From contig DATCFU010000171.1 in the NCBI GenBank assembly GCA_036509315.1, forward strand, positions 1 to 15,665: a stretch of DNA of 15,665 nucleotides. The letters run 5' to 3'. Of this stretch, positions 1 to 7,572 are shown in pieces. The notes under the pieces were generated by a model that saw nothing but the letters and a program-made list of their open reading frames with translations, was not told the origin of the DNA and made no database searches. Made by a program: the position numbers and the translations under genes. Position 1 is the first letter of the stretch. Each line of letters starts with the position of its first letter. Source of the stretch: PALSA-607 sp036509315. Lineage in GTDB: Bacteria; Actinomycetota; Actinomycetes; Acidothermales; Acidothermaceae.

Positions 1-1
1 C

Positions 2-313
2 GCGACGACGGCTCCGGCCGCCGCGGCGTTCAGTAAGGCGTACACGGCGATGTTCAAGACCCCGCCATCGACGTACTCGCCGGAGGCGTACGACGCCACC
101 AACGCGATGATCTCGGCGATTTCGGCGGCACAGAAGGCGGGAGCAGTCACCCGTGCCTCCGTAGAGACCGCGGTCAACGCGCTCGACTACCAGGGCATCA
201 CCACGACGGTGAAGTTCGCGACCGGCGGCGAAGTCGCTCAGGCAACGGTCAACCTGTACGAGCAGAAGAGCGGCGCGATCGTCCTTCTCGGAGACATCAC
301 CAAGCAGCAGTAG
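2..313 (+). CDS. livK: Branched-chain amino acid ABC transporter substrate-binding protein, C-terminal fragment
   Basis: The reading frame is open from base 2 to the TAG at 311-313, so only the last 103 residues of a longer protein are present. The fragment reads AYTAMFKTPPSTYSPEAYDA near its start, the pattern seen near the end of Leu/Ile/Val-type periplasmic binding proteins (Peripla_BP_6), where a Tyr-Asp pair is followed by a helix and then by a segment on the effect of added substrate. It ends with a short strand (AIVLLGDI) and no extra domain. In family members this is an extracytoplasmic lipoprotein that captures the substrate for the LivHMGF importer, and the permease and ATPase genes follow directly, which supports the call. 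The signal peptide and ligand-contacting residues lie outside the window, so the substrate cannot be judged from here. Confidence 0.85.
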   Translation, partial: ATTAPAAAAFSKAYTAMFKTPPSTYSPEAYDATNAMISAISAAQKAGAVTRASVETAVNALDYQGITTTVKFATGGEVAQATVNLYEQKSGAIVLLGDITKQQ

Positions 314-341
314 GCGCGACCCGCACAGGCGGTTAGCCGAC

Positions 342-380
342 GGCGCCCCGGTACCCGATTTACTCGGATACCGGGGCGCC
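342..380 (+). terminator. Strong hairpin between livK and livH
   Basis: A perfect 12-base-pair stem (342-353 with 369-380) continues, after one C/A mismatch, into four more pairs (355-358 with 364-367) around a five-base loop. No T-run follows, only tctcgc, so it resembles the non-canonical terminators common in high-GC actinobacteria. It lies 28 bases after the livK stop and 70 bases before the livH start. It may end most livK transcripts, or protect their 3' ends, while letting some polymerase through to livHMGF, which would give more binding protein than permease. The structure is seen directly; the role is inferred. Confidence 0.75.
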
Positions 381-450
381 TCTCGCAACACCTGTGCACT
401 GTGCTACACACTGTCGCCCACGTGATGCTCTCCCGGAGGGACATCCAGGC

Positions 451-1383
451 ATGACCCAGTTCTTCGACTACCTGATCCTCGGGCTGACCCGAGGATCCAT
501 GTACGCCCTCATCGCGCTGGGCTACACGCTGGTCTACGGGATCCTGCAGCTGATCAACTTCGCGCACAGCGAGGTGTTTATGTCTGGGGCATTCGGCAGC
601 TACATCGTGGTGCACCTGATCGTCGGCGACGGCTCGGGAACAGCGACGTGGGAAGTCCCCATCGTCATCGCGGTGGGCATGGTCACCGGCGCAATCACCG
701 CCGCCTGCATTGCCTGGACTCTCGAGAGAGTGGCCTACCGGCCGCTGAGACGAAGAGGCGCGCCGAAACTCGCCTTCTTGATCGGGGCGATCGGCGCATC
801 GTTCTTTCTCTCCACCCTGGCCAGCAAACTCTTCAACAGCCAGACGACGAATCAATTCCCCATCTTCTTCGACCACAACACGACGCTGTTCCAGATCGAC
901 GGGGCGAACGTGAAGGCCCTTCAAGCCGTCATCGTGCTGTCCGCCCTGGCGATGATGGTGTTCCTTGACCGACTGGTAAACGTGACGAAACTGGGCCGCA
1001 GCATTCGCGCGGTCTCCGAGGACGCTCCTACCGCGGCGCTCATGGGGATCGACATCGACAAGACCATCTCGCGCACGTTCATCATTGGCGGCCTGCTCGG
1101 CGGTGCGGCCGGATTCCTGTTCGGTCTCAACTTTAGCTTTGCCTACAACATGGGCTTTGCACCCGGCGTGAAGGCATTCGCTGCGGCTGTGCTCGGCGGC
1201 ATCGGCAACATACGTGGTGCCATGCTCGGCGGCCTGCTGCTGGGTGTCGTCGAGAACCTCGTGCTCCTCATACCCGGCTTCGACGCAAGCTGGACAGACG
1301 TTGTCGCGTTCATCGTTCTCGTTGGGGTGCTGATGTTTCGCCCGACCGGCATACTCGGCGAGCGCGTGGGGCGGGCGGCATGA
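451..1383 (+). CDS. livH: Branched-chain amino acid ABC transporter permease LivH
   Basis: This 310-residue membrane protein is one of the two permease subunits of a Liv/HAAT-type importer. The start at ATG 451 is chosen because GGAGGG lies at 435-440, ten bases upstream, and because the N-terminus then begins with the usual LivH sequence (amphipathic start, then GLTRGSMYALIALGYTLVYG). In-frame codons upstream give no conserved sequence. The conserved INFAHSEVFMSGAF stretch at residues 35-48 is the LivH hallmark. The cytoplasmic coupling loop LGRSIRAVSEDAPTAALMGI at 181-200 contacts the ATPases, and GGIGNIRGAMLGG follows near the C-terminus. About eight membrane segments are visible. Length is normal for the family. 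Its stop overlaps the livM start in an ATGA, so the two are probably translated together. Confidence 0.95.
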   Translation: MTQFFDYLILGLTRGSMYALIALGYTLVYGILQLINFAHSEVFMSGAFGSYIVVHLIVGDGSGTATWEVPIVIAVGMVTGAITAACIAWTLERVAYRPLRRRGAPKLAFLIGAIGASFFLSTLASKLFNSQTTNQFPIFFDHNTTLFQIDGANVKALQAVIVLSALAMMVFLDRLVNVTKLGRSIRAVSEDAPTAALMGIDIDKTISRTFIIGGLLGGAAGFLFGLNFSFAYNMGFAPGVKAFAAAVLGGIGNIRGAMLGGLLLGVVENLVLLIPGFDASWTDVVAFIVLVGVLMFRPTGILGERVGRAA

Positions 1384-3719
1384 CCGACGTAGGTGCGCCC
1401 ACGACGCTGCCACCCCGGGCACAGATTCACGCGCCTTCGCACCGCACAGTTCTGTTGAAGCGCCTCCTGGCATGTCTTGCCGGCGGCGTCGTGCTGGCGA
1501 TGATGGTCGGCTCGCAGGAGGGTTCGCAAACCGACTACGGCTACGCCTTCCGCAAGTCTGTGCTGGAGCCGCGGATCGTTGTCTTCCTCGGCATTGGGGT
1601 ACTGCTTTTCCTTGCCATCACCTACTGGCCTACGATCGTGCCCTATCTGACCAGGCCGGGTTTTTGGCCCTTGGTGTCTGGTGCGCTCGCAGTAATCGCC
1701 GCGATCACATTGATGCACTGGTACGACCCCGCTGGCGATGGCAAGTTCAGTTCGACTGCCACTGTCGTTCGGCACGCGTCGAATATCTCTGCGTTAGCAA
1801 CGGCATTCTTCGGCTGGCTCGCCTGGGCCGAACTGCTGGCGATCGTCATCGCCGGCGCTGCATCGATCATCTTGGGTGTGCGGCGACTCGCGGCTGTCGT
1901 TGCCGTTGCGGCCGTGGTCGCAGCCATCATCAGCTATCTCGCGCACCAGGCGGTCGTGAACGCTGGCGGTCACCAGATCGATCACTCACTTGGGTATGCG
2001 GCAGCGATTCTCGGATACCTCGTCATCGCGGTCGCCATGCTGATTTCGGCGACTACGGCAGCGCAACAAGTCGAGAGCAAGGCGTTGGTCGGCCGGATGT
2101 TCGCTTTCCGTCCCGGGCTGCCGCTGGTTGTTATCGGTGCAATTCTCACGGTGCTCGCATTCCTCGAGGCACGGTGGTTCTCGCCGGGGGACAAGAACAC
2201 GACACTGTCCGCCACACACAGCCTTTTCGCCGGCAGTGGGCTGAGTTCTCTTGAGTACGACTATTTGGGCTGGCTGGGCTGGCTGCTCCTTGCGGTCACG
2301 GTCGTCATCTCTGGCGCGGCTGTCTGGGTCCGCAGCCGGCCGCTGAGTTGGGTAGCCGCCGTCGTGGGTCTGCTAGCGACACTGATCACGCTGATCACCA
2401 TGTACGAGATAAGCAAGATCGGCGCACAGCACAAACTCGATGCGGCCACCGGGCCTTGGCAGAATCTCGGCGCAGGCGGCTGGATGGCGTGCGGTGGATT
2501 CTTCCTGCTCGGTGCGGCCGGCTTTATTGCTGCCACGGCACTCCCGCCATCGACCCCGGCCGTTTCTGGCGCGCACGGTCGTCGTGCCGGGCTTGGATAT
2601 ACCAGCTCTGATGTTGTTGGGACGAGCACCGGTTCGCAGAAAGCACTCGGCTATCTCAGTGCGCCCGGGGCGGCTCGCACCGCACTGCTGATCGCTGTAG
2701 CAGCCGCGTTGTTCTATCCGCCGACGGCCACGTCGTTCTGGCAGGAGGTTGTCGTCTCGCAGATCGGCATCTCGATGCTGCTGGCCGTTGGGCTCAACGT
2801 GGTGGTCGGCTGGGCCGGCTTGCTTGACCTTGGCTTCATCGCGTTCTACGCAATCGGCTCCTATACAACGGCGTACTTCGTCGGTTCGCTCCCCATTAAG
2901 CCGCCACATTGGATGATCGTCACTCCGCTGTTGACCATCCCATTAGCCGTGCTGGTGTGCTTGTTAGCCGGACTTGCTCTAGGCGCACCGACCTTGCGTT
3001 TGCGCGGTGACTATCTGGCAATCGTCACCCTCGGTTTTGGCGAGATCATCCATCTGAGCGCGGTGAACTCCCAGGGGATCACGAATGGCAGTGAGGGTCT
3101 GACGAACGACACCCAGCGCCATACCAAGTCAGTGCCGCAGCCATCGATTCATATTGGGCCGCTCCACATTCACTGGGGCCTCAACCAACTCCAGTACTGG
3201 TACCTGTTGCTTGTGTTCCTCGTGATCATCGTCCTCGCGTTCCGACGGTTGGAGCAGTCGCGGCTCGGACGTGCCTGGGCGGCAGTCAGGGAGGATGAGG
3301 TTGCTGCACAGGCGACCGGCATCAACACGACGAAAGTTAAGCTCGCCGCATTCGCGATCGGTGCGTCAACGTCGGGCGTTGCCGGTGCGTTTTTCGCGAG
3401 TCAGATCGGTGTGTTCACGCCCGACAACTTCGTGCTCAACAACTCGATCCTCATCGTGGCCTACGTCGTGTTCGGTGGCATGGGGTCGCTGTCCGGCGCG
3501 ATGGCCGGGGCAGCCATGCTGACGTGGTTGCCGCAGTTCCTGAAGTACCAAGTGCCGCCCGCAGACAAGCTCATGTGGATCGGTGCCGTCGTCATGCTCA
3601 TGATGATCTTCCGGCCGGCCGGGCTCATCCCGGCCAAGCGTCGTGCCGCCGAGTTGCACGGTCTCGACATCCCGTCAAGCGCTGAAACCCACGCCGTGCC
3701 AGCGTCTGAGGGGCTGTGA
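1380..3719 (+). CDS. livM: LivM-type ABC permease with a long duplicated membrane N-terminal extension
   Basis: This 779-residue protein is the second permease subunit. The start ATG at 1380 overlaps the livH stop (ATGA). Residues 455-755 form the normal LivM domain: GLNVVVGWAGLLDLGFIAFY at 471-490, TLRLRGDYLAIVTLGFGEII at 538-557, the ATPase-coupling loop LGRAWAAVREDEVAAQATGI at 629-648, and FGGMGSLSGAMAGA at 698-711. Residues 1-430 are extra, with roughly nine or ten hydrophobic segments (about 28-44, 64-82, 95-113, 136-166, 168-188, 203-224, 246-264, 295-316, 322-342 and 366-386). Typical LivM proteins are about 300-430 residues. Residues 102-228 and 251-390 look like two copies of one unit. 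There is no internal stop or frameshift, and base use resembles the rest of the operon. The permease role is secure; the role of the extension is unknown. A shorter product from an internal start is possible but I see no clear ribosome binding site for one. Confidence 0.92.
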   Translation: MTDVGAPTTLPPRAQIHAPSHRTVLLKRLLACLAGGVVLAMMVGSQEGSQTDYGYAFRKSVLEPRIVVFLGIGVLLFLAITYWPTIVPYLTRPGFWPLVSGALAVIAAITLMHWYDPAGDGKFSSTATVVRHASNISALATAFFGWLAWAELLAIVIAGAASIILGVRRLAAVVAVAAVVAAIISYLAHQAVVNAGGHQIDHSLGYAAAILGYLVIAVAMLISATTAAQQVESKALVGRMFAFRPGLPLVVIGAILTVLAFLEARWFSPGDKNTTLSATHSLFAGSGLSSLEYDYLGWLGWLLLAVTVVISGAAVWVRSRPLSWVAAVVGLLATLITLITMYEISKIGAQHKLDAATGPWQNLGAGGWMACGGFFLLGAAGFIAATALPPSTPAVSGAHGRRAGLGYTSSDVVGTSTGSQKALGYLSAPGAARTALLIAVAAALFYPPTATSFWQEVVVSQIGISMLLAVGLNVVVGWAGLLDLGFIAFYAIGSYTTAYFVGSLPIKPPHWMIVTPLLTIPLAVLVCLLAGLALGAPTLRLRGDYLAIVTLGFGEIIHLSAVNSQGITNGSEGLTNDTQRHTKSVPQPSIHIGPLHIHWGLNQLQYWYLLLVFLVIIVLAFRRLEQSRLGRAWAAVREDEVAAQATGINTTKVKLAAFAIGASTSGVAGAFFASQIGVFTPDNFVLNNSILIVAYVVFGGMGSLSGAMAGAAMLTWLPQFLKYQVPPADKLMWIGAVVMLMMIFRPAGLIPAKRRAAELHGLDIPSSAETHAVPASEGL
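1683..2549 (+). repeat. Internal protein-level duplication in the LivM N-terminal extension
   Basis: Residues about 102-228 and 251-390 of the LivM protein align by eye. Anchors are W114-Y-D-P with W266-F-S-P, and GWLAW at 145-149 with GWLGW at 297-301, both at an offset of 152 residues. AGAAS at 158-162 matches SGAAV at 311-315, and HQI at 198-200 matches HKL at 351-353, both at an offset of 153. Each copy holds a first hydrophobic segment, a polar loop with a W-aromatic-x-P motif, and then about three hydrophobic segments. The copies are diverged, so the duplication is old. I judged this by reading, not by a computed alignment. Confidence 0.6.
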
Positions 3720-3720
3720 C

Positions 3721-4635
3721 ATGACCGCCGTCGAGCACTCACCCGCTGCGGGCGCCGCAGCTGCCAACGATGTCGTCTTCGACGTCGACAACGTGACATT
3801 GCGCTTTGGCGGAGTCACGAGTCTAAATGCCGTGTCGCTGCAGATGCATCGGGGCGAGATTCTCGCGATCATCGGGCCTAACGGCGCGGGCAAGACGTCG
3901 CTGTTCAACTCCCTTACAGGCGTCTATACCCCGCAAGAGGGCTCGATCATGCTGTCCGGTCGTGCCGGCGATCCACCCGTCAGCGTGCTCGGCATGCCCA
4001 CCCACAGGGTCAACCATCTGGGTGTCGCACGAACGTTTCAGAACATCCGGCTTTTTCCAGCGCTGACCGCACTTGAGAACGTGAAGGTCGGAGTCGAGAC
4101 CCGGCAGAAGTCTGGCCCTGTCGCCGCCATGCTCGGTATGCCGTGGCAGCGGCGGGAGGAACGGGAGAGCACGGCCAGCGCGTACGCATTGCTACGACGG
4201 GTCGGCCTCGAGCGACGGGCGAACGATCTTGCCTCCTCGCTCGCCTATGGTGAGCAGCGCCGCTTGGAGATCGCTCGCGCCCTCGGTACGAGTCCGGGCG
4301 TGATCTTGCTTGACGAACCGGCGGCCGGTACTAACCCCGCTGAGAAGCGTGAGTTGGCCGGGCTGATCAAGAGCATCAACGTCGAGGACGGCATCGGCGT
4401 GCTGCTGATCGAGCACGATATGAAGCTGGTCATGTCGGTAGCTGACCGGATCGTGGTGCTCAACTTCGGCCAGAAGATCGCTGAGGGGTCGCCGGAGCAG
4501 ATCCAACGCAACCCAGCGGTCGTCGCGGCCTATCTTGGAACGTCGACGGAGCAGGCCACAGAGCAGGCTGCACACCAACCGGAGGTGCAGTTGATCGAGG
4601 TCGCGCCCGACGAAGCGGAAGGTGAGCCCCAATGA
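3721..4635 (+). CDS. livG: Branched-chain amino acid ABC transporter ATP-binding protein LivG
   Basis: This 304-residue cytoplasmic ATPase is one of the pair that drives the LivHM permease. ATG 3721 is one base after the livM stop and has GAGGGG at 3708-3713, seven bases upstream. All ABC motifs are intact: Walker A GPNGAGKT at 52-59, Q-loop Q107 in ARTFQNIRLF, signature LAYGEQRRLEIARAL at 174-188, Walker B VILLDEPAAG at 194-203 and the H-loop histidine H232 in IEHDM. The long insert between the Q-loop and signature is normal for LivG. The first 18 residues are Ala-rich and the last 30 are acidic; both are outside the core fold and probably unstructured. The stop overlaps the livF start in an ATGA. 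Confidence 0.95.
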   Translation: MTAVEHSPAAGAAAANDVVFDVDNVTLRFGGVTSLNAVSLQMHRGEILAIIGPNGAGKTSLFNSLTGVYTPQEGSIMLSGRAGDPPVSVLGMPTHRVNHLGVARTFQNIRLFPALTALENVKVGVETRQKSGPVAAMLGMPWQRREERESTASAYALLRRVGLERRANDLASSLAYGEQRRLEIARALGTSPGVILLDEPAAGTNPAEKRELAGLIKSINVEDGIGVLLIEHDMKLVMSVADRIVVLNFGQKIAEGSPEQIQRNPAVVAAYLGTSTEQATEQAAHQPEVQLIEVAPDEAEGEPQ

Positions 4636-5348
4636 CGCTGCTTGTTGTCGACGACATCGAGGTGCGCTACGGCAACATTCGCGCGCTCAAGGGAGTTTCC
4701 TTCGAGGTTGCCGAAGGCGAGATCGTCGCGCTGCTTGGTGCCAACGGCGCGGGAAAGACCACGACGCAGAAGACGGTGTCCGGGATGCTTCGGCCGTCGC
4801 TTGGCGGCATCATTTACGATGGTCAGCGCATCGACGGAATCCCCGCCCACGACCTCATCCGTCTCGGTGTCTGCCACGTCCCCGAGGGTCGGCATGTGTT
4901 TCCGCGGATGACCGTCGCCGAGAACTTGGAAATGGGAGCCTTCCGTTTCAAGACCGTCGATCAAAAGGACCTCGACCACGTCCTCGATCTCTTCCCGCGG
5001 CTACGTGAGCGTTACAAGCAGCAGGCCGGCACGCTTTCCGGCGGTGAGCAACAAATGCTCGCGATCGGACGAGGACTCATGGGCAAGCCCAGGCTCCTAC
5101 TGCTCGATGAACCGTCGATGGGGCTCGCACCGCTGGTGGTTGCCCAAATCTTCGACATCATCCACCAGGTCAACCGCGAAGGTGTCACCGTGTTGCTGGT
5201 CGAGCAGAACGCGGCCCAGGCGCTGTCTTTGGCCCACCGCGGGTACGTCTTGGAGACCGGGGAGATCGTTCTTTCCGGCACTGGCGGCGAACTACTCGCC
5301 GACGACCGCGTGCGCGCTGCCTACCTTGGGGAAGAAATCGCCAGCTGA
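4632..5348 (+). CDS. livF: Branched-chain amino acid ABC transporter ATP-binding protein LivF
   Basis: This 238-residue protein is the second ATPase of the importer. ATG 4632 overlaps the livG stop as ATGA. Motifs are Walker A GANGAGKT at 36-43, VPEGRHVFPRMTVAENL at 83-99 (the LivF form of the Q-loop region), signature LSGGEQQMLAIGRGL at 135-149, Walker B LLLLDEPSMGLAP at 155-167, and VEQNAAQAL at 190-198. A glutamine (Q192) replaces the usual switch histidine. As far as I recall this is also the case in the E. coli LivF protein, so it is probably a family trait and not a defect. Length is normal. The LivG/LivF heterodimer is expected to bind the cytoplasmic loops of LivH and LivM. Confidence 0.95.
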   Translation: MTLLVVDDIEVRYGNIRALKGVSFEVAEGEIVALLGANGAGKTTTQKTVSGMLRPSLGGIIYDGQRIDGIPAHDLIRLGVCHVPEGRHVFPRMTVAENLEMGAFRFKTVDQKDLDHVLDLFPRLRERYKQQAGTLSGGEQQMLAIGRGLMGKPRLLLLDEPSMGLAPLVVAQIFDIIHQVNREGVTVLLVEQNAAQALSLAHRGYVLETGEIVLSGTGGELLADDRVRAAYLGEEIAS

Positions 5349-5364
5349 CGCCCACCGCCGTCCG

Positions 5365-5398
5365 GCTGCGGTGACTGCTGTCAAGCTGCGGTGACTGC
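5365..5398 (+). repeat. 14-base direct repeat spanning the start of the EamA gene
   Basis: The 14 bases gctgcggtgactgc occur at 5365-5378 and again at 5385-5398, a period of 20 bases. Each copy carries a GTG, and the second GTG (5391) is the proposed start of the transporter gene. The first GTG (5371) is in another frame. The repeat may be a recent short duplication. It leaves the start codon without a visible ribosome binding site. Confidence 0.6.
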
Positions 5399-6305
5399 CG
5401 TGACTACCTCTACTCGGTCGGCAACCGGCATTGCCGCACTGGTCGGCGCCGGCGTCCTGTGGGGGACCGGTGGAGTCACCGGTCGCGCTCTCACCGACCA
5501 CGCACACCTGTCGGGCATTGCCGTGGGTGCCTACCGATTGGGTCTCGGTGGCCTTTTGCTGGTCATCGTCTTGCTCCTGACTGGTGGGCGCCCGCCACTT
5601 GCCCGTGCGGCGTGGCAACGGATTGCGAGCGTGGCGGGACTCGCGGCGATCTATCAGGGCGCCTTTTTCAGCGCCGTGGCACTGTCGTCGGTCAGCCTCG
5701 CAACGCTGGTGGCCATCGGGTCGTCGCCGGTGTGGGTCCTGGTGTATGAGGCAATCGCGCAGCATCGCTGGCCGCCGCGGCAGGCCGAGATCGTCGTGCT
5801 CGTTGCGCTCACTGGCCTGGCGTTGCTCGTCGGATTGCCGGCGAATCGATCGGATCCAGGTCGATTGCTCGCCGGCGCTAGTCTCGCAGCGCTGTCGGGT
5901 GCGACGTTCGCGGCGTTCACCCTGCTCGGACGCCGCCCCCTGGTCGCCGTCGACCAGCGGACAGTGACCGGCTACGGGTTCCTGCTCGGCGGGGTGATCC
6001 TTGCAGTCGTGACGGCCCCGACCACTGGGCTGGGGTTCACCCCGTCACTAGACACCGTTGGCCTGCTGGCCTTCCTTGCAGTGGTGCCGACAGCGATCGC
6101 CTATGAGCTGTTCTTTCGGGGGCTGCGCTCCGTGACCGCGGCGAATGCGACAGTGATTGCGTTGCTCGAACCGCTCACGGGCACGCTGCTAGCGATCGCA
6201 TTGCTTGGCGACAGGTTGTCCCCAGCAGGCATCGCCGGTGGCGTACTGCTGGGGCTCTCGATTATTGCTTCGATCCGTACGTCGATCCCGCCGGTGGGGC
6301 TGTAG
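5391..6305 (+). CDS. EamA/DMT-superfamily transporter
   Basis: This 304-residue protein has about ten membrane segments in two homologous halves, the usual EamA (drug/metabolite transporter) build. The first half begins with GAGVLWGTGGVTGRAL (residues 19-34). The second half ends with the family signature ALLEPLTGTLLAIALLGDRL at 257-276, followed by a Gly-rich final helix. Members export metabolites or amino acids across the cytoplasmic membrane, but the substrate cannot be read from sequence. The gene starts 42 bases after livF on the same strand with no terminator between, so it probably shares the liv transcript, which would fit an amino-acid exporter paired with an importer. GTG 5391 and GTG 5400 are both possible starts. 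Neither has a clear ribosome binding site, and coupling to livF may help. Confidence 0.9.
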   Translation: MTAVTTSTRSATGIAALVGAGVLWGTGGVTGRALTDHAHLSGIAVGAYRLGLGGLLLVIVLLLTGGRPPLARAAWQRIASVAGLAAIYQGAFFSAVALSSVSLATLVAIGSSPVWVLVYEAIAQHRWPPRQAEIVVLVALTGLALLVGLPANRSDPGRLLAGASLAALSGATFAAFTLLGRRPLVAVDQRTVTGYGFLLGGVILAVVTAPTTGLGFTPSLDTVGLLAFLAVVPTAIAYELFFRGLRSVTAANATVIALLEPLTGTLLAIALLGDRLSPAGIAGGVLLGLSIIASIRTSIPPVGL

Positions 6306-6310
6306 CGAGC

Positions 6311-6381
6311 GAGCCCGGGCACTGTTGGCGCCGTCCAAGCCTTCCCCGGTCTTGGACGTTCTCTACTAGGCACCCGGGCTC
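6311..6381 (+). terminator. Nested hairpin after the EamA gene
   Basis: An outer GC-rich stem pairs gagcccggg at 6311-6319 with cccgggctc at 6373-6381 and can be extended by a further C-G pair. Inside it, cgtccaag at 6332-6339 pairs perfectly with cttggacg at 6351-6358 around an 11-base loop. The structure begins only six bases after the stop codon. There is no T-run, so it would be a non-canonical terminator or a 3'-end stabiliser. The two-level structure is larger than a simple terminator needs. Confidence 0.65.
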
Positions 6382-6888
6382 GTCGGGACACACCGTACCG
6401 AGGTCTTGATGGTCACGGCAAAACATCCTCAGGATTCGACGTAGAAACCTCGGGCGAGCAACGACGCGGCCGAAGCGGTCTGGTATCGGTGATGCTGATG
6501 AGGAATTTTTCGTCCGCCGGTTCGGCTGGTGAACACGAATCGTAGAAACGCCCTTGCGCAGGGTAACTACCGATTACGACATCTCATGATCAAACCACTG
6601 AAAGCGTTGTCAACGGCGAACAGTAGCTTGTCCTACTTGTCGTAACTGCGGCGAAAAGCGCAGACACGCCGTTCTCGGCTCGGTGGTTGATCTTTCTTCT
6701 CCGAAGGGCTGCACATCCCAGCGATTCCTCGCTACGCTCCCGATCTCCGGGTAAACAGCAGGTGGCGCGTACGCCGATGCCGTTTGAGGAACAGTTTGAT
6801 CACGGTTCGGCCACGCTTGACGCACAGTTTTACCACCCCGGGGGAGTGAACTCGAGGCGATCCAAGAGGTCGCACTGAGGAGCACAGG
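6382..6888. other. Spacer of about 500 bases without a convincing gene
   Basis: Between the EamA hairpin and the acetyltransferase start there is no reading frame with recognisable protein sequence. The stretch around 6420-6720 is visibly richer in A and T than the flanking genes. It contains the nine-base repeat cgtagaaac at 6440-6448 and 6541-6549, a small palindrome atcct-c-aggat at 6425-6435, and a weak hairpin pairing ctgcg at 6646-6650 with cgcag at 6659-6663. A 63-codon frame opening with TTG at 6687 ends at 6878, but it lacks a ribosome binding site and has no recognisable sequence. The promoter of the acetyltransferase gene must lie here unless polymerase reads through from upstream; I could not place it with confidence. 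Confidence 0.5.
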
Positions 6889-7515
6889 ATGAGCCGATCT
6901 CACATCACGGTGCGAGCCGCCGGCGCGTCTGATGTCGCCGACCTCGTGGTGCTGTGGGGCGAGCTCAAGCGATGCGGTGCCTTGAACGGTCGGCATGCGA
7001 CTCTGCCCGACGACCGCACGATCGAAGAGCGCGTCCACCGGCTTCTGAGCCGTCCAAGCGGCCGCATCCTGCTGGCCTTCCTCGGTGATGAACCCGTCGG
7101 CATGGCGATGCTCACGACAGTGCCGCTCGGTGCGCTCAATGAAGCCGCCTGCATCCAGGTCGAATACACCGTCGTAGCCGAGGGCTTTCGCCGTCGCGGC
7201 GTCGGCCGTGCTCTCATGGGTGCGGCAGCGTGCTACGCCGAGGACATCGGTGCGGAGCAGGTCACCGTCAGTGTCTCGCCGATGTCTCGTGAGGCGAACA
7301 GGTTCTACGCCCAGCTCGGTCTCGCGCCGTTGTCGGTACGCCGGGTTGCTCCGGCGTCGGCGTTGCGTCGACGGATCGCGACCCTCGACCACGGTCCGGC
7401 TGCGCACGACCACCCGACCGGCCGGCGGTCGCTTGGCCAGCGGGCCGGGATGCGGGCCGCGTTGCGCCGGATGGCGATCGCGTCGGCGGTCGCCGAGCAG
7501 CCGAACGACGCCTGA
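6889..7515 (+). CDS. GNAT-family N-acetyltransferase
   Basis: This 208-residue cytoplasmic protein belongs to the GNAT superfamily, which moves an acetyl group from acetyl-CoA to an amine. ATG 6889 is chosen because GAGGAG at 6877-6882 sits six bases upstream. The N-terminus HITVRAAGASDVADLVVLW is a typical first strand and helix. IQVEYTVVAEGFRRRGVGRA at 89-108 gives strand beta-4 and the acetyl-CoA pyrophosphate loop (R-R-x-G-x-G/A). SREANRFYAQLGL at 133-145 is the usual last helix. Residues after about 150 are Arg/Ala-rich and not part of the core. The target is unknown. The gene is followed after 111 bases by polA but is probably separately transcribed, since polA has its own promoter signal. 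Confidence 0.88.
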   Translation: MSRSHITVRAAGASDVADLVVLWGELKRCGALNGRHATLPDDRTIEERVHRLLSRPSGRILLAFLGDEPVGMAMLTTVPLGALNEAACIQVEYTVVAEGFRRRGVGRALMGAAACYAEDIGAEQVTVSVSPMSREANRFYAQLGLAPLSVRRVAPASALRRRIATLDHGPAAHDHPTGRRSLGQRAGMRAALRRMAIASAVAEQPNDA

Positions 7516-7572
7516 CCTCATCGCGGCGGCCCGGATGTCGGCGCGAGGGTTCTGCCTGCCTCGGCCTGTGTC

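Noticed and set aside
238..1473. 411-codon open frame on the minus strand opposite livH
   Set aside because: It is antisense to a well-supported livH, rich in Arg/His/Glu as expected for a GC-rich shadow frame, and shows no family motif.
5201..5220. LivF lacking the switch histidine (Q192)
   Set aside because: LivF proteins, including as I recall the E. coli one, usually have Gln in this VEQNA motif, so it is probably not a defect.
6311..6381. Possible tRNA, because the fold is 71 bases with a long closing stem
   Set aside because: There is no T-loop sequence, no D-arm and no anticodon arm of the right size; only two nested stems are present.
6495..6548. Hammerhead-ribozyme-like pieces CTGATGAG and GAAAC
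   Set aside because: The bases next to these core motifs do not pair as stem II and no proper cleavage-site context is seen, in either the linear or the circularly permuted order. A chance match is more likely.
6687..6878. 63-codon frame starting with TTG just before the acetyltransferase gene
   Set aside because: It has a rare start, no ribosome binding site and Ser/Arg-rich composition without recognisable features.
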